A stretch of DNA of 64,000 nt. Source: Cafeteria roenbergensis (Eukaryota; Sar; Bigyra; Bicosoecida; Cafeteriaceae). Of this stretch, positions 20,449 through 30,268 are shown one piece after another. The notes under the pieces are model-generated. The model was not told the origin of the DNA and made no database searches. It saw nothing but the letters and a program-made list of their open reading frames with translations. The stretch covers positions 558,001 to 622,000 of the forward strand of contig VLTN01000007.1 of NCBI GenBank assembly GCA_008330645.1, read 5' to 3'. How positions within the stretch are numbered: position 1 is the stretch's first letter; each line of letters starts with the position of its first letter. The position numbers and the translations under genes are program-made.

Positions 20449-22080
20449 ATGCGCGTTGTCGGCATCGGCGCGCTCGGCCTGGTTGCGCTGGCTGTCGCCG
20501 CGTTGGCAGTGCCTCTTCCTGACCAGCAGCCCGGTGCTGAATCAAACGCCGCCCCGCCCCCCCGCGCCCTGGACGCGGCAGGCGCCCGCCGCGGCCTCCT
20601 TTCAGGAGCCGTGACTGTTTCTGTCTTGTCGGCAAGTGACGATGGCGCCCCACCCTCCGAGCTGGAGCTCCGGGTGGCCGACGGGGTCGAGGCTGCGGCC
20701 GCAGCCCGCGAATTTTGCGAGGAGCACGGCCTGACCAGCTCGGACAACTACGACTCGGTTCTCCGACGGCTCGTTCTCGCCATCGACAAGGAGCGGGCCT
20801 CGCTGCTCGGCCCAGAGGCGCTCGCCACTGTGCTGGCGGTGAACGTCAGGACGGACCTGCAGCCCGACGCTGACGCCAGGGCTCCCCTCGCCGTGGCGAG
20901 CATGCGCGTCGACTCTGCTGGCTCCCGCTCGGTCACTGTGGAGCTCATGGAGGGCGAGACGCCGGCAGCCGCGGCTGCCGCTTTCGCGCGCCGCCACGGC
21001 CTTCCGCCCGCTGACACTGCAACGCTGGCGGACGCCCTCGCTCGCCAGCTGGCCGTGGCCGGGCCCTACTCGCTGGGCACTGCCAGGCTGACTGTGGGAG
21101 GCTGCCCTGTCCCGGATGGGGCGGAGGGCCTCTCGGAAGCTGAGGCCGCTTCGCTGCCTGAGGTGCGCGACTGCGCGGCCGCCGCCGAAGCGGGCTCCGC
21201 CTCAGCCCCTGCCTTTGCCGAGGTGGCTGTGAGGCTGTGGTCGCACGTCCCTGCCGGAGTCGCGGCGAGGCGCGCCTTTGCTAGCCTTGGGCTGGTGCCG
21301 CTGGTCCGGTCGCCAGATGCGTCCGGCAAGGCCGCCGCGGAGGGAGCCGCTGCGCTGCCCAGTGACGCGCTCTGGACTGTGGAGAGCGTGGCAGCGACCA
21401 TCACGCGCCTCGCCGAGGAGGCCGAGGCGGCCTTCGCCGACGACGAGCGCACCAGGTCGGAGGGCGCACGAGCGGCAGCGGCTGAGGTGGCCAGTGCAGC
21501 TGCCATCGCAGACGCCGTGGCCGCGGGCTCGCCTCCTCAGGCCGGGGAGGCAGTGGCAGGCAGCGATGCGTCAGCTGTGGCTGAGGGCGCTGCGGGCCAT
21601 GCGGGCATGCGCCGTCGCTCTGCCGCGGACGTGCTCGCCGCCGTTGACGCCCAGTCTGATGATGCAGCGGCAGCGGCGGGGCGACGGAAGCACCAGCTGT
21701 CCCTGGCCGAGGGAGGGGAGGCGGATGGCGCGGCGGAGCTCGCGGCCCGGCTTGCCAGGCGGGGCTCGGACCCGACAGGAGCTAGCCAGGCCGAGGCAGC
21801 GGCGGCTGCGGTCGCGGATTCCGGCGGCTTGGCTGGGAGTGGGCAGTGGGTGAGCGTGTCGGTGGTTGTGGCGGGGCAGGCGTTCGACCTCGAGTACTGG
21901 CTGGGCAGCGACGGGTCCACCCCTGACCTGGTCGCCCTGGGGGCTGGCTTCTGCAAGCAGGAGTGGGAGCTGCTCGGCCCGCTCCTTGACTCGCCAACCG
22001 GGCTCGAGCAGTGTGCGGACACGGTTGGGTCGCTCCTCAGCTCCCGCGCAGAGAGCCTCATGGCCGGGGTTCCCATGTGA
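20449..22080 (+). CDS. Secreted or luminal protein with repeated ~110-residue units, unknown
   Basis: A single exon of 543 residues from the ATG at 20449. The N-terminus MRVVGIGALGLVALAVAAL is a good signal peptide. After it come related units, each with a beta-rich opening and a helix containing AAAAREFCEEHGL (residues near 80), AAAAFARRHGLPPAD (near 185) or AARRAFASLGL (near 275); a last unit has SVSVVVAGQAFDLEYWLG. Each unit ends with an aliphatic helix (LRRLVLAI, ADALARQLA). The pattern of strand pairs followed by a xxAxxFCxxHGL helix suggests a duplicated small domain. Between units 3 and 4 there is a long Ala/Glu-rich stretch. There are few cysteines and no transmembrane segment after the signal. 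I recognise no family; location outside the cytosol is inferred from the signal only. Confidence 0.75.
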   Translation: MRVVGIGALGLVALAVAALAVPLPDQQPGAESNAAPPPRALDAAGARRGLLSGAVTVSVLSASDDGAPPSELELRVADGVEAAAAAREFCEEHGLTSSDNYDSVLRRLVLAIDKERASLLGPEALATVLAVNVRTDLQPDADARAPLAVASMRVDSAGSRSVTVELMEGETPAAAAAAFARRHGLPPADTATLADALARQLAVAGPYSLGTARLTVGGCPVPDGAEGLSEAEAASLPEVRDCAAAAEAGSASAPAFAEVAVRLWSHVPAGVAARRAFASLGLVPLVRSPDASGKAAAEGAAALPSDALWTVESVAATITRLAEEAEAAFADDERTRSEGARAAAAEVASAAAIADAVAAGSPPQAGEAVAGSDASAVAEGAAGHAGMRRRSAADVLAAVDAQSDDAAAAAGRRKHQLSLAEGGEADGAAELAARLARRGSDPTGASQAEAAAAAVADSGGLAGSGQWVSVSVVVAGQAFDLEYWLGSDGSTPDLVALGAGFCKQEWELLGPLLDSPTGLEQCADTVGSLLSSRAESLMAGVPM

Positions 22081-22421
22081 CCCGCCTCGACCTCGCGCGG
22101 GCCAAGGCTGCTGCCCGTGCGTTGCGCCGTGTGTGACTTCCTTTTGCGAGCGCCGCCCAGCCAATGCCGCGCAGGCGCAATCTTGGTGGCGATGGTCGAA
22201 GCAGCCCCGTTTGCGCCAGGTGCTTCGCAGGCAGCTTCTTCCCCCCTCGCGCACTGGCAGCCGACACAAGCCACTGCCCAGCAGCGGGTTCTCGTCCAGA
22301 GCGATATCACACGCCGGATCGAGCACAAACTTGGCGTCGGTCGAAGCGGCTTTGCCTCTGGCAGAGGCGGGCGAGCGCCCAGACCCGCGTGCAAGCAAAC
22401 ACCTTCGCCCGGCCGCCGGAC
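22081..22421. other. Intergenic region, nothing recognised
   Basis: Spacer between two plus-strand genes; presumed 3' UTR and promoter only. Confidence 0.45.
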
Positions 22422-23423
22422 ATGGCGGCAGAGGCGCCGCAGCGGGGCCCGATGCTGGGCGGTGTTGAGCTCCTCGTCGAGTTTGCTGAGGTGGCGGAGG
22501 CGTGCGGTCGGCACGCTGACATGCTTGAAGCCGCGATTGCAGCAGCGATGCTGTCCTGTGGCGCGCCCATCCCCGAATCTTGCGGGAAGCACGCCTGGGA
22601 GCGCTTCGCCGGCAGCGGCGCTGTGCTGAGCCCGCTGTCAGAGGGGAGCGTCCCTTCTTCGCGGTGCCTTGCCGTCCTTGCTCGGGGCACCAAGTTTGCG
22701 GTGTCGGAAACTCGCGCCCCCCTCCGCATGCTGGACGTGCTGGACGAGCACGAGCCCCGCGCCGACCTCAAACCCATCGCAGCGGAGTACAGGGCCACGC
22801 TTGCAACGCAGGCTGCGTCTGCGCGCAAGGCAGTGCACGACTGCCTTGCGCGCACGGTGCTGCCGGCTCTCGAGGCCGCGGCGGACCGAGCGGCTGCCGA
22901 CGCCCAGGACGGCGCTGCCCCCGCGGGCAGGGGCCCGGATCCTGCTGCTGGGGCATCTGGCGCCGCTGGTGGCCCTGCTGTGGGGGATCTGACTCGCGGC
23001 ATTGTACTCGTTTGTCGGCTGCTGGGCGACCTGGAGAGGTATGCGGCCGAGGCAGAGGGGGGCACGGGCCAGCGCGGGCCCGCGGCGGCCCGCGCGTCGG
23101 CTGCCAGCGCTGCTGCGCTCTCGCGGTACTCCAAGTCGATGCAGGTGGGGGCGTCGGCTCTGCCGGCGTGGTCCCCTGTGCGGCTTGCGACGGCGCTGAA
23201 CCTGAGCGTGTTCCTGTTCGAGCGACACGGGGACGAGGCGGAGGCGGCGCGAGTGGCGCGGGAGGCCGCGGAGGCGGCAGAGGACAGCGCCCCGACTGCC
23301 GCCGAGATCGAGGCCGAGGGCGGGGAGGAGGCGCGCGCAGAGGGGGCGCGACTGCTTCGGCTCCTGCAGGAGAACCTGGCAGCGTGGCGGCGCGTGCTGC
23401 GCGTGGAGCGGCTCATGGTGTGA
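22422..23423 (+). CDS. Divergent 14-3-3-like protein
   Basis: A single exon of 333 residues from the ATG at 22422. The C-terminal half follows the 14-3-3 helices: LVCRLLGDLERYAAEAE matches the family's KMKGDYYRYLAE and keeps the Arg-Tyr pair that holds the phosphate; SPVRLATALNLSVFLFE matches HPIRLGLALNFSVFYYE; LLQENLAAWRRVL matches LLRDNLTLWT at the end. In the N-terminal half, SETRAPLRMLDVLDEHE aligns with the region containing the other phosphate-binding Arg, but the first two helices (dimer interface) are poorly conserved. The length is about 85 residues above the usual 245, owing to Ala/Gly-rich loops. It may bind phosphoproteins as a monomer or have lost binding; this is inference. No conventional 14-3-3 is in the window. 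Confidence 0.8.
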   Translation: MAAEAPQRGPMLGGVELLVEFAEVAEACGRHADMLEAAIAAAMLSCGAPIPESCGKHAWERFAGSGAVLSPLSEGSVPSSRCLAVLARGTKFAVSETRAPLRMLDVLDEHEPRADLKPIAAEYRATLATQAASARKAVHDCLARTVLPALEAAADRAAADAQDGAAPAGRGPDPAAGASGAAGGPAVGDLTRGIVLVCRLLGDLERYAAEAEGGTGQRGPAAARASAASAAALSRYSKSMQVGASALPAWSPVRLATALNLSVFLFERHGDEAEAARVAREAAEAAEDSAPTAAEIEAEGGEEARAEGARLLRLLQENLAAWRRVLRVERLMV

Positions 23424-23716
23424 CCCGTGGCCGGCAGGGCCGAGCGGCGAGTGGCGACAGACGCAGCGCGATGCTTCGGCTCGGGCCTGCGTCCTGGCGC
23501 CGGCCGGAAGCGGGACGCAACCGCGGTGGTATCTCGCGCTTGTTTCGGGCCGCGCGCTCAAACACAATGCGCACAACTCTGTCATGCAGCAGCACAAGCA
23601 CGGGGGGGGACGCTACGGTGCGGCGCGTTGGTGGGGGGGGGGCGAGGGGAGGTAAGGGGGACGCGGCGCCTCGGCCAAGGCCTCGCTCGGCCCGACCGCA
23701 GCCCGGTCCGGGCAAC

Positions 23717-24703
23717 TCACGCAGTCCGGGGCTTGACCCAGCGCGTCTCGCGAGTGGCCGTGTGCCAGTAGTAGCGCCTGCCCTGCCCGTCGACAGCCTC
23801 CTCCCAGGATCCGCTGGCGCGCAGCTCTGCCATGCGCTGGTCTTCCTCCTCCTCCGCCATCTGGCTGGCCGCCTGCTCCGCGACCTCCTGCTCGGTGAGC
23901 CCAGCGTCGCCGCGCAGGAGCATCTCGAACACCTCCGGGTGGGGGAGCTTGGCGGAGCGAGCCATCACGAGGTAGGGGCCGCTGTCGCCCTTGAGGTGAA
24001 GGAGCCGGACGCGGCTGCGCAGCCCGGCCTCCGAGGCGCCCTCGGGGACGAACTCCTCCACGGCAGAGGCTGGGTACCGCACCAGCGGGCCCGTGCCCCA
24101 GAACCAGTGGCTGAAGGTCTGAACACGGATGTCCCGGCCTCCGTTTGTGAGCCAGATCTTGTGGGCGGTCAGCTCAGAGGCCGACCGGCTGCGCCACCGC
24201 GCCACCGCGCCGGCCGCCGCAAGCACGCCGGACAGGAGCCACGGCGCGGAGTCCAAGGGCATGCCGCCGTTGATCTTGGCGTACACGCAGTAGGCGGCGG
24301 CAGCGAAGGGCACAGTGAACGACAGCGACCCGATGATGGGGCGGATGCGGTTGTTGCTTTCGTACAGCAGCAGCCCCTCCTCGACCTCGGAAGCGGCCAG
24401 CATCTGCTCGTTGCGGTGCTTCTTGACCTGCGTGAAGTACTGCTCCACGGCGCTCTGGCTGCGCTCCACACCGCCCCAGTCGCGGCTGTCCTGCGGCACG
24501 CGGAAGGTCGCGCCCTTGCGCGCCGGCGACTTGTGAGCGTCGCCGTTCAAAGAAAGCTCTGGGGCGGCGCTGCCCTTCTTCTCGGCGGTGCCCGGCGCTG
24601 TGCTCAAGAGCGCGCGCACGGCTGACGTCCGGCTGACGCTGGCGTGCTGCGCAGCGCTCGCCGCTGCGACGCCTGCCCGGCGCATGACCTGCCTCGCAAG
24701 CAT
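23717..24703 (-). CDS. Probable mitochondrial membrane protein with C-terminal WW domain
   Basis: 328 residues from the ATG at 24703, chosen because it starts a basic, Ser/Ala-rich presequence (MLARQVMRRAGVAAAS) with no acidic residues. Residues ~130-190 hold two hydrophobic segments separated by a short loop (GSLSFTVPFAAAAYCVYAKI and PWLLSGVLAAAGAVARW), a hairpin reminiscent of the TMEM70/TMEM186/TMEM223 group of mitochondrial assembly factors. It then has KIWLTNGGRDIRVQTF and a charged helix. The last 30 residues form a WW domain: SWEEAVDGQGRRYYWHTATR followed by ETRWVKP, with both tryptophans and the Tyr pair. A WW domain on a mitochondrial inner-membrane-type protein is unusual. The start is 285 bp from the divergent next gene. 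The family assignment to TMEM proteins is tentative. Confidence 0.75.
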   Translation of the reverse strand: MLARQVMRRAGVAAASAAQHASVSRTSAVRALLSTAPGTAEKKGSAAPELSLNGDAHKSPARKGATFRVPQDSRDWGGVERSQSAVEQYFTQVKKHRNEQMLAASEVEEGLLLYESNNRIRPIIGSLSFTVPFAAAAYCVYAKINGGMPLDSAPWLLSGVLAAAGAVARWRSRSASELTAHKIWLTNGGRDIRVQTFSHWFWGTGPLVRYPASAVEEFVPEGASEAGLRSRVRLLHLKGDSGPYLVMARSAKLPHPEVFEMLLRGDAGLTEQEVAEQAASQMAEEEEDQRMAELRASGSWEEAVDGQGRRYYWHTATRETRWVKPRTA

Positions 24704-24988
24704 TCTATGCGGCTGCTCCCTCTGACGCGGCGCGAGGAGTGCGCGGCACTCGCGCGGTCGATCGCCGACCTTTTGGCCAGCAGCTGCGCAGTCGTCGGAC
24801 AGCCCGCGCGGCTCTGCCCGCCGAATTTCACAGCGCGGCGGCCGCCCGGCGGGCCGCGCGGCCGCGCACCCCGACGCCCCGCAGGAGGGGCGCGCGCTCG
24901 CGCTGCGGCTGCTCCTCTGCGGCTCTCGAGGCTCCGGCTGTTTGGCATTCCTGGCCCGCCGCGCACCAAGGAAGCTCGTCGTCGCGCA

Positions 24989-25687
24989 ATGTCCTCGCGC
25001 GACTGGGCGTGGCTGGCAGCCGCTGGGACAGGCGCGGCTGCCCTCGTTGCCGCTGCGGTGTACCGCTCGGAGCTTGCGGGTCTGGCCAGAAGCGCGGCGG
25101 GGGCCGAGCACGCGCCCGAGGGAGAGAGTCGGTCGGCGCTGCGGCGCCTCGCGGTCGCGGAACTGAATGCCCAAGCCGTTGTGGGGGAGATTGCGGCCCT
25201 CGGTCTTGCCGCAGCTCGCATCGGCAGCGCGGATGCCGCCTCCAGCCTTCTGGTGGCGTGCGGCTCCGCCCGCGAGCGGTGCCACGTGGTGCTCGGGCAG
25301 CTGTCCACCGTCGCGGGTCCGGCAGTGCTCCCTGGTGTGCGAGCGCGGCGCAAGGCGGCAGTGCGCGCCATCCTGGGGTCCTTGGGGGACAGCGACGACG
25401 GGGGCAGCGTGGACGGGCCCGGGGCGTTCAGCGAGAGGCCGACGATTGCTGGCTGGAGCGGGGCACTGCTGGCCGCGGCCCGGCTGCTGGACGCCGGACA
25501 AGGCGAGGTGGGGCCCGCCCCGGCGCTGGCGGCAGCGAGGCCGCCGCTCGACGCTGTGGAGGCGCAGGCTCGGGCGGCCGCGGCGGCGGCCCCAGGGGAA
25601 GCGAGGCCAGGAGGAGTCTCTGGGGAGAGTGCCGACGATGCCTCCGCAACGGAGGAGACGGCAGCAGCGGAAGGCGCGTCCGCTTGA
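24989..25687 (+). CDS. Small N-terminally anchored protein, unknown
   Basis: 232 residues from the ATG at 24989, single exon. Residues 5-25 (RDWAWLAAAGTGAAALVAA) form one membrane anchor without a clear cleavage site. The middle is helical (LRRLAVAELNAQAVVGEIAA; ARERCHVVLGQLSTVAG) and the last 60 residues are low-complexity Ala/Glu. No family is recognised. It is transcribed away from the WW/TM gene across a short shared promoter region. Confidence 0.65.
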   Translation: MSSRDWAWLAAAGTGAAALVAAAVYRSELAGLARSAAGAEHAPEGESRSALRRLAVAELNAQAVVGEIAALGLAAARIGSADAASSLLVACGSARERCHVVLGQLSTVAGPAVLPGVRARRKAAVRAILGSLGDSDDGGSVDGPGAFSERPTIAGWSGALLAAARLLDAGQGEVGPAPALAAARPPLDAVEAQARAAAAAAPGEARPGGVSGESADDASATEETAAAEGASA

Positions 25688-26045
25688 CGGGTCCGAGCGA
25701 GGGGCGCCTCTTGCGAGTCAGGGCCCGCGGCGGCGCTATGTGTGGTGATGGCCCCGCGGCTGAACCGCCCGCAGCGTATCCGACCGGCCAGGTGGCCTCG
25801 GCCGACAGACTGACAGACTGACAGACTGACTGACTGACTGACTGACTGACTGGCTGACTGGCTGACACACGCACCTTTGCACAAGCAGAATTCGCACACA
25901 CGCACACACACGGCAAGGCAGCGCACGCCAGCCCTGAGCCGGCAGGCGGCGAGGGCCCGCCTCGCCCGCCCGCCGCCTGAGACAGCCTTGTCTCCCTCGC
26001 TCAGCCGGGGGGCGGGCGCGCGCCCGAGCCCCCGCCCCGCTCTCC
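25688..26045. other. Convergent intergenic region
   Basis: Lies between tail-to-tail genes and contains a GACT microsatellite followed by a CA-rich stretch; no gene seen. Confidence 0.6.
25804..25866. repeat. GACT/GACA tetranucleotide microsatellite
   Basis: Tandem GACA then GACT units over about 63 bp, with two GGCT variants at the right end. Confidence 0.9.
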
Positions 26046-26763
26046 TCAGGGCTTGAGCCTCGGGATGGCGTCCGCTTTGACCGCCTCCCAGTCCATCGCG
26101 GCGTCGGCGTCGGCGTTGAGCTCGCACACAGCCGCGACGCTGTCGCCCCGCAGCATGCTGAGGCCGCCTGACGGAACCAGCTCCATGCCCTTGTCGGAGG
26201 ACCACACGCGCTCCACAGAGTCGCGCAGAATCAGGTTGATGCTCTGGTCCAGCCCGGCCAGGTCGCCCTGCGGGTGTAAGGGCTCGGAGGCACGGGCAGC
26301 GAGGAGCGCGCAATGGGGTTGCCAAGGCGATGGCGGCAACAGGGCGAGGCGCACGGGCCACCACCACGCAGACCAATGCGCGCACCACGATGGTCCTTCC
26401 CTCGTTCGTCAAGACCATAACCCTGTCTGCGCGGTGCACCACGGCGGGGGGAAGGAGGCGGGGGGGAGGGGGGCAGAGCGCGGTTCGCAGCGACTGCAGC
26501 CGTCGACTTGGCCCCCTCCCGGGCAGCCACCCGGCGCCGCCGGAACCACGCCCCGTGGAACGACGGAACCCTGCCGCAGAAAGACGACGCACGCGTCCAC
26601 GCCCAGCTCTGCGGCCGCTGCGCCGCCGCGCTCGACCCGCGCCACAACGGCGGCCATGCGCGCGCCTGGACGCCTCTCCCAACCAACACCCCGCCCCGCG
26701 GCACCCCGTCCTGCGTGTGGATTGCACCTCACGGTCGATGAGCTTGCCGAGCTCCGCCGCCAT
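26046..26763 (-). CDS. LSM8: U6 snRNA-associated Sm-like protein LSm8
   Basis: Three exons reconstructed on the minus strand: 26763-26733, 26426-26386 and 26267-26046; phases fit exactly and give 97 residues (human LSM8 has 96). The N-terminal helix MAAELGKLID is on exon 1; exon 2 is only 41 bp and gives RVMVLTNEGRTIV (Sm1 motif); exon 3 gives GDLAGLDQSINLIL and the Sm2-type MLRGDSVAAVCEL. The sequence GFDQTINLIL with ERVFSS downstream distinguishes LSm8 from LSm1; here it reads AGLDQSINLILRDSVERVWS. The protein forms the LSm2-8 ring that binds the 3' end of U6 snRNA in the nucleus. It is head-to-head with the MA3 gene, start codons 225 bp apart. Confidence 0.92.
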
Positions 26764-26987
26764 GGTCTGAGTCGGCTGTGGGGCGGGGGCGGAGGAGTCC
26801 GTGGCCGCGGGCTCTGCAGGCCGCTTGCATGCTTGCCAGGAGGGAACATTTGAACCCGGCCGAGGCAACCCTTCCGCCGATCCGACGGCCCCTGTCGGGC
26901 TGGCACTCCCCCCAAGTGCGCCGCTCGAAGCCGAGCCCGCACTTCTCCTGACCGTTGTCTGCTCCCCGAATCGAGGAGCCAGGACTC

Positions 26988-29258
26988 ATGGCCGCCACGG
27001 CACGCCCTCGCGTCCCGGCGGGACTGGCGCGCATGCTCGCGCGCCCTCAGGAGAGGAAGGTCGTCACCTTGGCCGACCTTTACGCACCGTGAGACCGCCC
27101 TGGAAGCCCCTGGCGCCGCCCACGCGCGCCCAGCCCGACGGGCGCGGACTTTGCGCTTGTCTGGGCCGACCGCCGCGGCGGCAGGCCGGCTGCTGCGGGC
27201 CGCAAGGAAGGCGCGCGCGCGGCTGCCTCTGCCGGCGAAGGGTGCCGGAATCGCCAGTTTCCCTGACGCTGCTCGCATGCCCCCGCGAGGCCGTCGGCCC
27301 CGCGAACGCCCGGTCGGAATCCCCTCGGTTCTATGTTGCGTGCAAGCTGTGACTGCTATGGTCTCCCGCCCCACCCCACCCCATGCCTCTGTTGCGCGCA
27401 GGACGGCCTCGGGAGCCGGCGAGGCAACGGCGTCCTCTCGTCCGGAGATCTCGTCCGCGCCCCTGGTCGCGGAGCAGCGCACGGCGCCCGAGGTTGCCGC
27501 CCGTGTGGGCGTGCTCACTCGTCAAGTCGCTGCCGAGGCCTCCATCATCGAGAAGCAGGAGCGCGAGTCTTCGCGCAAGGCCCTCGCCGAGGCCCGTCGC
27601 CGCGGGGCCGCATCCCAAATTGCGGCCGCGCAGGGCCCGACTCTCCCTGCCGGCCCGGCGCGCGCTCGCATGGTGTGGCAGCCGTCGCGCGTCGCGCAGC
27701 GGGAGCCTGCCAAGATCGTGTCTCTCAGCGAGGCCGTCGGCGGCGGACCCGCCAAGCCCCGGCCTCGCGCAACCGCGACAGGAGCTTGGGGCCAGCCTGC
27801 CCTCGCCCCTGTTGAGGCTGCCCCTGAGGTTGTCCAGCCGGGCCTTGGCGAAGGCATGCCTCCGGTGGCAGTCAACTCGGAGCTGTGCTTCGGACCGGAG
27901 CTCAGCGACGAGGAGCTCAACGATGCCATCGCCAAGGTTGTCGACGTGAGCCAAGTTTCGGATTCGCGCCTGCGCGTTCCTCTCTCACCTGCGCTGTTTT
28001 TCGGTTCACGGGGCGGGCGGTCCTTGCGGCCGTTCCCACTTTTCCCCTCGGAAGGACCTTCATGCCAGCGCTATAGTAACCTCGCCGCATTATTAGCGCT
28101 CTTCGGCTCGTGGCTCCGCCGCGACGGTCGCCGGTTCCCGCCTCGTCGGGGCACTTCCTGGGCTTCGGCCTGCGGGCGGGCGGTTTTCTCTCGCCCGGCT
28201 CGCCGCTTCGGCGGCGGGTGGAAGCGCCCCATTGTGGGTCGGCGACCGCATCCCAGCTAGAGAGCGTCAGTCTGCGTGCAAACATTCCGTTCTCACTCGC
28301 CTTGACGTGTAGTCCTCGCTCTGCATGCCACTGACTTCCCCCTCCCCCCTGCTTCGTTGCCCTGGCCATGCCTCGTCTGTGTTTGCAGGAGCTGCGTGAC
28401 GACATGCACCCGGAGACTCGCGCCGCCGAGGTGGTGCACATGCCGCCTGCCGCTGGCCCGGAGGCGCGTGTGCGCGCTGCGTGCCGGGCTTTGACCGAGT
28501 GCGGAGAGTGGGACGCCCGCCCCGCCAGCGCAGTTGGCCCCTTCATCGTGTCGCTCCTTGAGCAGCGCGCCTTTTCGGCCGGGGCTCTGCGTACTGCCCT
28601 CAAGGAGGACGTGTACCCGCTCCTGCACGACTTGGCCCTGGATGCCCCGAACCTGTGGAAGGTCGTGGGCGCCGCCCTGACCCCGCTCGTTGAGCGCCGC
28701 GCCCTCCGTTGCGCCGACCTGACCAGCCCTGACATCGAGGCCATGCCGCCCAGGTTGCGGAAGGCGATGGGCCTGGACCCGGAGACCATGATGGCAAAGG
28801 AGGCGGAGGCAAAGGCCGCCCGCCAGGCCGCGGAGGCAAAGGCCGAGCAGGCCCGCAAGGAGGCTGCGGCCGCCGCTGCCGCTGCTTCCAAGGGCCCCGA
28901 GGAGGACGACGACGATGACACACCCGCTGCGGGACCCACGCCTTCGGGCGCGCCGGCTGCACGCGCTCCGGTGGCTGCGGCTCCGGCACGCTATGCCGCC
29001 CCCAGCGGGAGCGGGTACATCCCGCCGCACTTGCGCCACGCCGGCTTGGAAATGGGCGGCATGTCGAGGCCGTCTGTGTCCGACGCCGATGTGGCAAGCT
29101 TGCTCTCCTCTTCGAGCCGGAAGTCCAAGTCGAAGAAGGCCGAGGCAGCTCCGGCTGTGGCCAGCACCTCGGACGAGGCTGTCGCGGCCCTGCTCGCTTC
29201 AGACGGCAAGAAGAAAAAGAAGAAGGCCAAGAAGGCGAAGAAGGACGGCGAAGCCTGA
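26988..29258 (+). CDS. MA3-domain protein, eIF4G-like C-terminal region
   Basis: Exons 26988-27088, 27402-27945 and 28389-29258 join with matching phases (GTGAGA...GCGCAG; GTGAGC...TTGCAG) to give 504 residues. Exon 1 ends in KVVTLADLYAP. Exon 2 is disordered and basic with ARARMVWQPSRV. Exon 3 begins an MA3-type helical domain: AVGPFIVSLLEQRAFSAGAL, then KEDVYPLLHDLALDAPNLWK and VVGAALTPLVERRAL, matching the HEAT-like helices of eIF4G MA3 (DIPHVWLYLAELVTPIL). MA3 domains bind eIF4A or related helicases. After it come a charged helix (MMAKEAEAKAARQAAEAKAE), a GSGYIPPHLRHAG motif and a terminal run KKKKKKAKKAKK. No MIF4G domain is visible, so it is not a complete eIF4G; a helicase-binding translation or RNA factor is the likeliest role. 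Confidence 0.8.
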
Positions 29259-29457
29259 GCGACGTTGCTCCATGCTGTGATGTCACCGCTTCGGCCTCGA
29301 ATTTTTTGCGCTCGAGCCGTCTGCTTGCGCTTGTGCAGCCCAGACAAAGACCACACGCTTGATTGCGGTCGACGCAGTGGTCGGATTCGTCAAGCGCAAA
29401 CCAACTCATCTGGTGTCTTTTCTGCGAGTCTGCAAAATAAGGCAGAGCCTTTACCTT

Positions 29458-29539
29458 GGTACTGTAGCAAAGTGGTTAATGCGATCGGCTGCTAACCGGT
29501 TGGTCTTAGACCGCGCAGGTTCGAATCCTGTCAGTGCCG
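29458..29539 (+). tRNA. tRNA-Ser (anticodon GCT), copy 1
   Basis: 82-nt cloverleaf without intron or encoded CCA. The acceptor GGTACTG pairs with CAGTGCC; the anticodon loop is CTGCTAA with GCT at positions 34-36; a long variable arm GGTC-TTA-GACC identifies a class II tRNA. Internal promoters are perfect: A box TAGCAAAGTGG and B box GGTTCGAATCC. A T-run terminator lies at 29545-29551. Confidence 0.97.
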
Positions 29540-29782
29540 AAGAATCTTTTTTTGTTGCTTGGGACACGCACTTTGCTTCCACAGCGATGGCCAGTCGTTT
29601 CGGCGGCAGCGCCAGGGCTTCCGAATCTCACGACAACTATTGCTCAGGCCCGCCTCGGCCTCGCGTCTGGCCCGAAGGCCCTGTCCAAAGATTCGAGCAA
29701 CGAGTGGCGCCCGAGGGCGAGCTGAGGCTATGTCAAATTTTCAGTTAGTCACATGTACTAGCGACGGCAGAGCTGTCATCTT

Positions 29783-29864
29783 GGTACTGTAGCAAAGTGG
29801 TTAATGCGATCGGCTGCTAACCGGTTGGTCTTAGACCGCGCAGGTTCGAATCCTGTCAGTGCCG
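29783..29864 (+). tRNA. tRNA-Ser (anticodon GCT), copy 2
   Basis: Identical to copy 1 over all 82 nt. The 3' flank AAGAACC followed by five T residues is shared with copies 3 and 4. Confidence 0.97.
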
Positions 29865-30268
29865 AAGAACCTTTTTGGCGCCCGACTTGCCTGCTTCCGC
29901 CTAGCTCAGCGTCCTTGTGAAAGGCGACTGCCGGCAAGCACTTGAAACCTTTTGTCGATGCCCGGGCCACGCCAGCACAGTCAGCTGCACGTCCCCTGCC
30001 ACCCTCGACACACTTGGGCCCAGGCCCGCCCGGACCCGTGCACTTGCTTGGACCAGCGATGCCAAGCGAGAAAAAAGATTGTGGCTTCCACCGGTCCACT
30101 CATCACAACGTTGCCAGCACTGCAACTCGCTATGCGCAGTGGCCACGTGGATGCAGGCTTCGTACTTGCGCCTGGGCAATCCGCATAGGCATGCGCAATC
30201 GCGACAAGCAGTGCGCGCTCACATTTTGCTTGTAGAGCAAAATCAAGAGCAAAATCAAAAAGGTTCTT
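29865..30268. other. Spacer between convergent tRNA genes
   Basis: AT-richer than its surroundings; no further RNA gene or credible open frame recognised. Confidence 0.5.

Noticed and set aside
25688-26045. Telomere-like or satellite array at the GACT repeat
   Set aside because: Too short and isolated; an ordinary microsatellite in a convergent spacer.
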